A stretch of 64,000 nucleotides of DNA from Pelagomonas calceolata (lineage: Eukaryota; Sar; Pelagophyceae; Pelagomonadales; Pelagomonadaceae). The stretch lies in the NCBI GenBank assembly GCA_918797485.1, contig CAKKNE010000005.1:186001-250000 (forward strand), read 5' to 3'. The translations under genes and the position numbers were made by a program. Shown here one piece after another: positions 59,137-64,000 of this stretch (positions within the stretch are counted from its first letter, which is position 1; each line of letters begins with the position of its first letter). The notes under the pieces are model-generated. The model was not told the origin of the DNA. It was given only the letters and a program-made list of their open reading frames with translations, and made no database searches.

Positions 59137-60078
59137 ATGATGATGTCCCCGCCGAGCCCCGGGCGCCTGCCCCAGAGCCCCAGGTTGGGCCACCCGCCGC
59201 CGCTCGCGACGCCCGGGTTCTTCGACGACCCCGACGACGACGCGCTCATCTGGACGGCGACCTCCAGTCATCAATTGGACCAGGACAAGGGCTGGGAGGA
59301 GCCGCCCGTGTCGCCCGTCCTGCGCCCGTTGCAGACGCCGTCCCAGAACGAGGTCATGGAGATGGCGCAGCGAGCGTGGAGTCCGACCAAAGCTCCTCAG
59401 CGTTCACAAGTGAATCAGGTCACGCCGGCGTGCTCGCCCGTCGGCCCCGTGGACCACAGTGCGCCGCTCATGCCGGGCCTGTCGACGCAAGCGCCCGAAT
59501 TCGTGCCGGGCTATCCCCAGCAGCCTCAGGTCCCGTTCGACCCGCACGCGAGGATGGCGGGGACCATAGTTCATCTCAGTCGTAGACTGTGTGGCGCGTT
59601 CACGTCTCGTCGACTGGATGGTAGCACGGCGACGTACTATAATGGGTGGTACGGGTTCGTGCGGCCGGACGCGGCGACCTTAGATGCGGAAGGGATCTGT
59701 CGGGACGACTTGTTCTTGCATCCGTCCGATGCTGCTGATGATTATAATCCGGCGGTCGGGGACCGCGTGACATTTAGAAGAGGCACGCACAACGGTCGGG
59801 CCAAGGCGGTGGAAGTGCGCTTGATCATGGATCCAGCTAGAAGGATGGTGCCGCACGAGCCCGCCGTCGCGCCGTGCTGGGCGGCGCCGGCTCGAGCCGT
59901 GTCGCCGGACTACCGGCAGGCGCCGGCCATTAGGGGCGAGAACCGTCATGTTTCATTGGGCCCGCGCGGGTCGCCCCAGACGTATCCGCAACATGCGTAC
60001 GCGCCGCAGCCGCAGCGGGCGCACTTCCCGCCGCATCAGCTGGAACTGCCCCAGGCGGCGCCGCCGGCGCACTGGTAG
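59137..60078 (+). CDS. Cold-shock-domain-like RNA-binding protein
   Basis: ATG 59137 (MMM; a later Met is possible). The first 140 residues are Pro/Gln/Ser-rich and disordered. A cold-shock-like barrel follows: MAGTIVHLSRR..., NGWYGFVRPD (RNP1-like), DDLFLHPSDA (RNP2-like), NPAVGDRVTFRRGTHNGRAK and AVEVRLI. The insert between TIVHL and GWYGFV is longer than usual and could contain a short in-frame intron. The C terminus is again Pro/Gln/His-rich. Likely binds single-stranded RNA or DNA; the rest is inference. Confidence 0.72.
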   Translation: MMMSPPSPGRLPQSPRLGHPPPLATPGFFDDPDDDALIWTATSSHQLDQDKGWEEPPVSPVLRPLQTPSQNEVMEMAQRAWSPTKAPQRSQVNQVTPACSPVGPVDHSAPLMPGLSTQAPEFVPGYPQQPQVPFDPHARMAGTIVHLSRRLCGAFTSRRLDGSTATYYNGWYGFVRPDAATLDAEGICRDDLFLHPSDAADDYNPAVGDRVTFRRGTHNGRAKAVEVRLIMDPARRMVPHEPAVAPCWAAPARAVSPDYRQAPAIRGENRHVSLGPRGSPQTYPQHAYAPQPQRAHFPPHQLELPQAAPPAHW

Positions 60079-60299
60079 ATTGCCCCAAAGCCGCGCTCTA
60101 CCGCAAGAAGAAGACTCAAAGCTAAGTACTACATATACGCTAGTCACCACCACGTCGCGGCGTCGTCGGCGTCGGGGCCCGCGCCCTCGACGCCACCGAA
60201 ACGCCACCGACGCGACAAAGTACGCGACACTTCCTGCCGCGAGGTAACTCTCGAAACTGGTCACCCCCACGCCGTCGACGTGACTATCACACAAAAGCA

Positions 60300-63200
60300 T
60301 TACACCATGAACCCCAGCGCCGCCGCCATGCCCGCGTCGGTAGGCTTGAAGGACTCCTCCTCGTCGTCGCGCGTCAGCAGGGACACCTCCGTCGAGCCCG
60401 GCCTTGATTTCACAGCGTAGGGGTTCGCCTCGCCGTCCTTTGAATATCTTCTTTTAAATTTTGGCGGCTCCGTGGACCAGGTCACGACACTTCCGTCGTC
60501 CACCCCATACGCCTCTTGCGTCAATCCTAGTTCCTTCGCGGAGACCTCGCTATTCAACTGGCGCTGGGGACCCGGCTTCAGCTTCTCAAAATCAAATATT
60601 CGTGAAGCGAAGTAGACGTAGTCGCGGGGGTGGTTCGGCAGTAAGTGCGACCGCTTCCGCTCGTAGAACGCTTTTTTGTCGACGTTCAACACGTAGCAGT
60701 AGCCCGCGAGCTTCTCCGCGCGCAACCACGTCACTCGCGAGTCTTCATAGAGCTCCCGCTCGTGGTCAAATAGTCTATGCGTGACCCCTTTCAGAGCCTT
60801 CACACCTTCCGCGTCTAAGAAGTAGGCCACGCAAATCCACACATTGCATTCTTCATCTCTGCAAGTAGCAATCAACTGGCACGGCCGCCGCTCGCCCTTC
60901 TCACCCATAGTGTAGGGACACCTTTCACTTTGCACCGCAAAGGTCATGTCCGTGATCACGGGCCGCTCGCCAGGCACGGTGGCCGACGGAGCCTTGACCA
61001 CCACTTCAGGGTAGAACTTCATCGGTGCGACCGGACCTTTCATCCGTCTAGCACAACCACAATCCCAGCACCGGAAGCGCTCCCGCTTGTGCTTGAGACA
61101 GACAGCGAGAGGAGCTCTTTTAGGTGGGGGAAAGGGTGGTGTCAGCTGCGCTTTCCCTTTCACGTCGGCGAGGCCCTTGCCCTTGCCGGCCTCCATGGCG
61201 TCGGCCTTGGCCTGTGTGGAACGACGGTCTCTGACGGCCACGTCGACGGCGCCACGGTGGCATTTGCGTCGCATTGACGCCATCGACACGACCACGTCAA
61301 GTTCAAGTTCAATGAAGACGCTGAGTCAGCACCGCCAGCTTCAACTCCACGTAGATCTTCTTCACCTCGCGCTTCGAATGGCCGACCTTCAGGTGCCGTT
61401 TCAGATCGTCGCGTCACGCACGGCTGGAAGCAGATCGGGCACTGAAATAAACACTTCTCCCTATCTTTTTTAGCTATCTCGCCTCGCTCCCAGATCATCT
61501 TCTCGTCCGGCCAGACCCTCCTAAAGAACTGGTCTTGTTCGGGCGTCGCGACGGCCAATCTCCTTCTCCCTAAATGCTCCCTCTTCGCATGTTGTACTGC
61601 AGCCTCCTTCGTGGAGAAGACGGCGCCACAACCGGGGTGGGGACAGAGCCAGGGCCGCATGCGCCGGTCTTGCCTTATGGGCTCGAACTCTTGAGTTGCC
61701 GTCGCGCGCGCCGTCGCGATGTCGTGAGCTAGTTTGTGCACATCTGACTGGGGCGTATCCACCCTCATGTCCGACTCGGAGTTCCTCCTTTCTAAGATGC
61801 GATATTCCACACCGACAGAAGGTCTAGTAGTACCGGACCGGCCCATGTTGGAAGACGAGGCTCTAGAGGTCGGCTCCGACATGTCCTCGTAGTAGGAACT
61901 ATCACGAGACGACAGCGAGGAGTACCGCGACCGCGAGTCCCTGCTCTTCAATGAACCAGCGAAGCGCACGCTACGACTGGTCGCGCCGCGGTCCTCCTCC
62001 TTAAAATCGTCCGGGACAGAACGACTGGTCTGCGGCCGCTCTTCCGGAATCTCGGCGACGGGTTTTTCCGCCGCTCTCGCTTTGCTCGGGTCCTCGAGAG
62101 CTGATGATATAGCTTGGTCCCACCGCATGGAGGCGTTCTTCGACTTTGTATCTACTGAAGGTTCGTCCTGGATCGCCTTGGCGGACGCGCCACTCCGTTC
62201 GGCGGAGCGCGCGTGGAATCCTAATCTGCGAAAGGCTTCCTCGAGTTGGGAAGCGTGCTTCGGCTTCGCGTACAATCGTTGCGTGAGCTCGTGGCGCCGC
62301 TCCTTACTCAGGTCGAGGTGGCGGTTCAGCGCGCCCTGCGTGCGAACGGCCTCAAACTCGAAAAAGAGACCACCCCCGGCATCGTGCGATGGCCACGAGT
62401 CGCGTCGACGGCGTGGGACGCCGCGAGCGCACCATATCTAACATCCCTCAGAATTTTCTTCCAGTGCCGCTCGAGGAAGACGTCGTTCCTAAAACAGAGC
62501 GACACGAAGCCCGTGTCCTCATGCTCCCGCAAATTCAAATCTTCCTTGCCGAACCGATCCAGCAGCTCCAGATACACTTCCGTGGGGTCCGTACTAATTC
62601 TCAATTCGCCGTCCAGAATCATGGGAATCGGCCGCGTCAGGTGAAAGCCCTTCCTCAGTTCATTTTGGGACTGGAGCTTGCCCGCGAAGTGTTCCTGCCA
62701 CAACGCTTCCTCCTCTTCCTTGGCCACTGCTATGGACTCCAGGTGGTGCCGGCCCGGGCTTTCTTGTTTTTGGACCAGCGCCAAAGCTTGCAGCTCGGCT
62801 GCAGGGACGTGGCCACTCCTTCGGTTCGGGTCCAGAAGTCGTTTAGCTGGTCTTGCGATGCAGACGTCATCATTCACGGGCTCTGGATCTGCGTACGTTT
62901 GCTCGAACGGCGCGTCGATGCTCCGAGACGCGTCGTCTTCAGGGATGAGGCGCGAGCGGCTCGAGGGTCGCGTTGGCGACTCCATGACCACTTGCGATGA
63001 AGCCTGCTCCCCCACCACTTGGGAGATGAGCGGCCCCAGTTCCAATTTTGGCTTTGTAGGCTTATCTGATCTGTTATGAAAGATGTCCCGCAGCAACTGT
63101 CGCGTGACGGGCCCGTGCACGTCCGCCTCGACGCAACAAGTAGGCACCAACAAATGGGTCATGGGCGTGTGGCCGCAATGCTTACAAATCAAGTCGCGCA

Positions 63201-64000
63201 CGCCCTCCTTACTGGCATAGCAGTCGCACTCGCAGCCTTTCCTCATGCACGGGCCCCTCGACACACACAACGAGCAGACGATCCTCCGGTGTAAAGAACA
63301 GGGTCTGTAGGACATCCTAGCGAAGTCGAGGAAGTCGCGCCTGCGTGGCACCGACGCCGTCGCGACACGGCCTCTGTGCACTCACGAGACGCGGTGCGGC
63401 CGCGTCGACGGCGTCGAGGCGACGCGGCATCGCCTCGACGCCATCGCGGCGACCACGTCATGCGCGGAGCATCGCGGTCCCTCGACGCGGTCCGAACGGC
63501 CTCGAATTCGAAAAAGAAACCACCCAGGTCATCGTGCGATGGCCACGAGTCGCGTCGACGGCGTGAAGGCGACGACAGACGCCGCGTCGGCACCAGCAGA
63601 CGACGCCGTTGCGCTTCTTGTCGAACATCGACGCCCAGCCCTCGACCTCCGACGGGAGTATTGGTAAACCTTTCGCCTGCCACAACGCGTTGAGGGCCTT
63701 CCGGAACTCGAACTTCGAGCAGTTTCCCAATTCCAGATCATCATAAGGTAGAAAATGTACTTTATCTTGATCGGTGAACCACGTCTCCGGCCGCTGCCAC
63801 GACTTACTTGTTGTGATCGTCGTGACGGACTCTACGTCATCTGAAGTGACGCGGTACGACGCCTTTGGCAGCAACGCCTCGAGGTCGCGCTTCCTCTCGG
63901 GCGAGACGGAACCGACCATGCGCCAGCACTCCTCAACTATCTTTCGCTTCGCAAAGCCGCGCGTCCTCCCGCCATAGCCTCGCCACGCTCGCTGGATATC
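60300..64000 (-). CDS. IQ-motif / EF-hand / zinc-finger protein (5' end off window)
   Basis: A minus-strand multi-exon gene open at the right edge. It begins with a clean IQ motif (IQRAWRGYGGR), then an EF-hand-like unit (FDKKRNGVVCWRDFLDFAR) formed by splicing the 253-bp intron 63341-63593. A Cys-rich zinc module follows (CSLCVSRGPCMRKGCECDCY, LICKHCGHTPMTH). A second intron (62336-62442) joins KKILRD to GALNRHLDLSKERR. Next are Ser/Arg regions, a CPHPGCGAVFSTKEAAVQHA-KREH C2H2 finger and a second finger (CPICFQPC, then in a neighbouring frame DDLKRHLKVGHSKREVKKIY). A third intron (61212-61332) joins VELKLA to AKADAMEAGKGKG. Several more CxxC pairs follow to the stop at 60300. A calmodulin-, Ca2+- and Zn-binding scaffold; role unknown. 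Confidence 0.7.
61212..61332 (-). mobile_element. Introner-like intron 3 of the IQ/zinc-finger gene
   Basis: On the minus strand it begins GTGCTGACTCAG and ends CGTCGTTCCACACAG; 121 bp. It contains GTGTCGATGGCGTCAATGCG and GCGCCGTCGACGTGG. Splicing is in phase (KLA-AKAD). Its end matches the TTCCACACAG terminus of the DHH-CBS introner. Confidence 0.65.
62336..62442 (-). mobile_element. Introner-like intron 2 of the IQ/zinc-finger gene
   Basis: Begins GTTAGATATGG and ends GTTCGCACGCAG; 107 bp. It contains CACGCCGTCGACGCGACTCG and shares about 75 bp of high identity with the intron at 63341-63593. Confidence 0.65.
63341..63593 (-). mobile_element. Composite introner-like intron 1 of the IQ/zinc-finger gene
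   Basis: 253 bp, GTGCCGACGC...GGTGCCACGCAG. The portion 63491-63564 is a second copy of the intron-2 element. The remainder holds a perfect 13-bp hairpin (GGCGTCGAGGCGA, 7-nt loop, TCGCCTCGACGCC at 63410-63442) and further GTCGACG cores. It splits a Trp codon, giving VVCW-RDFLDF. Confidence 0.7.

Overview
The window is nuclear DNA from a compact, GC-rich eukaryotic genome, most likely a stramenopile alga and plausibly a pelagophyte (Aureococcus/Pelagomonas type). The evidence is a eukaryotic ribosomal protein (eL33), MICOS Mic10, SND3/PHO88, a NEK kinase, polycystin and WW/LRR/ankyrin/TPR proteins. Several precursors carry signal-plus-transit leaders typical of secondary plastids. Short introns (about 55-120 bp) look like introners. 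The organism assignment is inference. No bacterial operons, CRISPR arrays, rRNA or tRNA genes were recognised.

Layout. 0-10 kb: partial DUF4239-like membrane protein (-), REV1-like BRCT protein without a polymerase core, PsbP-like lumenal protein, polycystin-2-like channel, glycerol kinase, and a RING-Tudor-AP2-Myb regulator (-). 10-22 kb: small membrane protein, ribosomal eL33 (-), WW protein, NEK kinase (-), coiled-coil protein (-), long-chain acyl-CoA synthetase, small RING protein (-), Tudor-like protein, Mpv17/PMP22 protein (-). 22-33 kb: a large unrecognised protein, GNAT acetyltransferase (-), a broken LRR/Cys-rich gene, a 2.5-kb gene-free repeat island, an EamA/DMT transporter. 33-47 kb: two unrecognised genes, C-type-lectin-like membrane protein, RelA/SpoT-like plus TPR protein (-), channel-like fragment, lumenal protein, two tiny genes 4 nt apart, DHH-CBS phosphoesterase (-), ankyrin protein, SDR reductase (-), J-like protein. 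47-64 kb: SANT-like protein, HNH-like protein, HAD phosphatase, Mic10 (-), SND3/PHO88, ALKBH8-like AlkB-methyltransferase (-), glycosyltransferase-like protein (-), cold-shock-domain protein, and an IQ/EF-hand/zinc-finger protein (-) running off the right edge.

The genes do not form one pathway. What ties the window together is sequence architecture. (1) An introner-like family shares an internal CGCCATCGACGCG motif and a TTCC(A/G)CACAG 3' end; two insertions have exact 8-bp target duplications whose first copy supplies the 5' splice site. (2) A bipartite palindromic motif, CTAGTGTCT...GCCGCTAGC, recurs only in 5' intergenic spaces. (3) Convergent gene ends are very tight (8-41 bp).

Many domain-coherent genes are interrupted by single-base frame changes with no credible intron. 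I read most of these as assembly indels, so protein lengths should be treated as approximate. Starts are placed on ATG codons; several longer open frames begin only at GTG or TTG and were trimmed.
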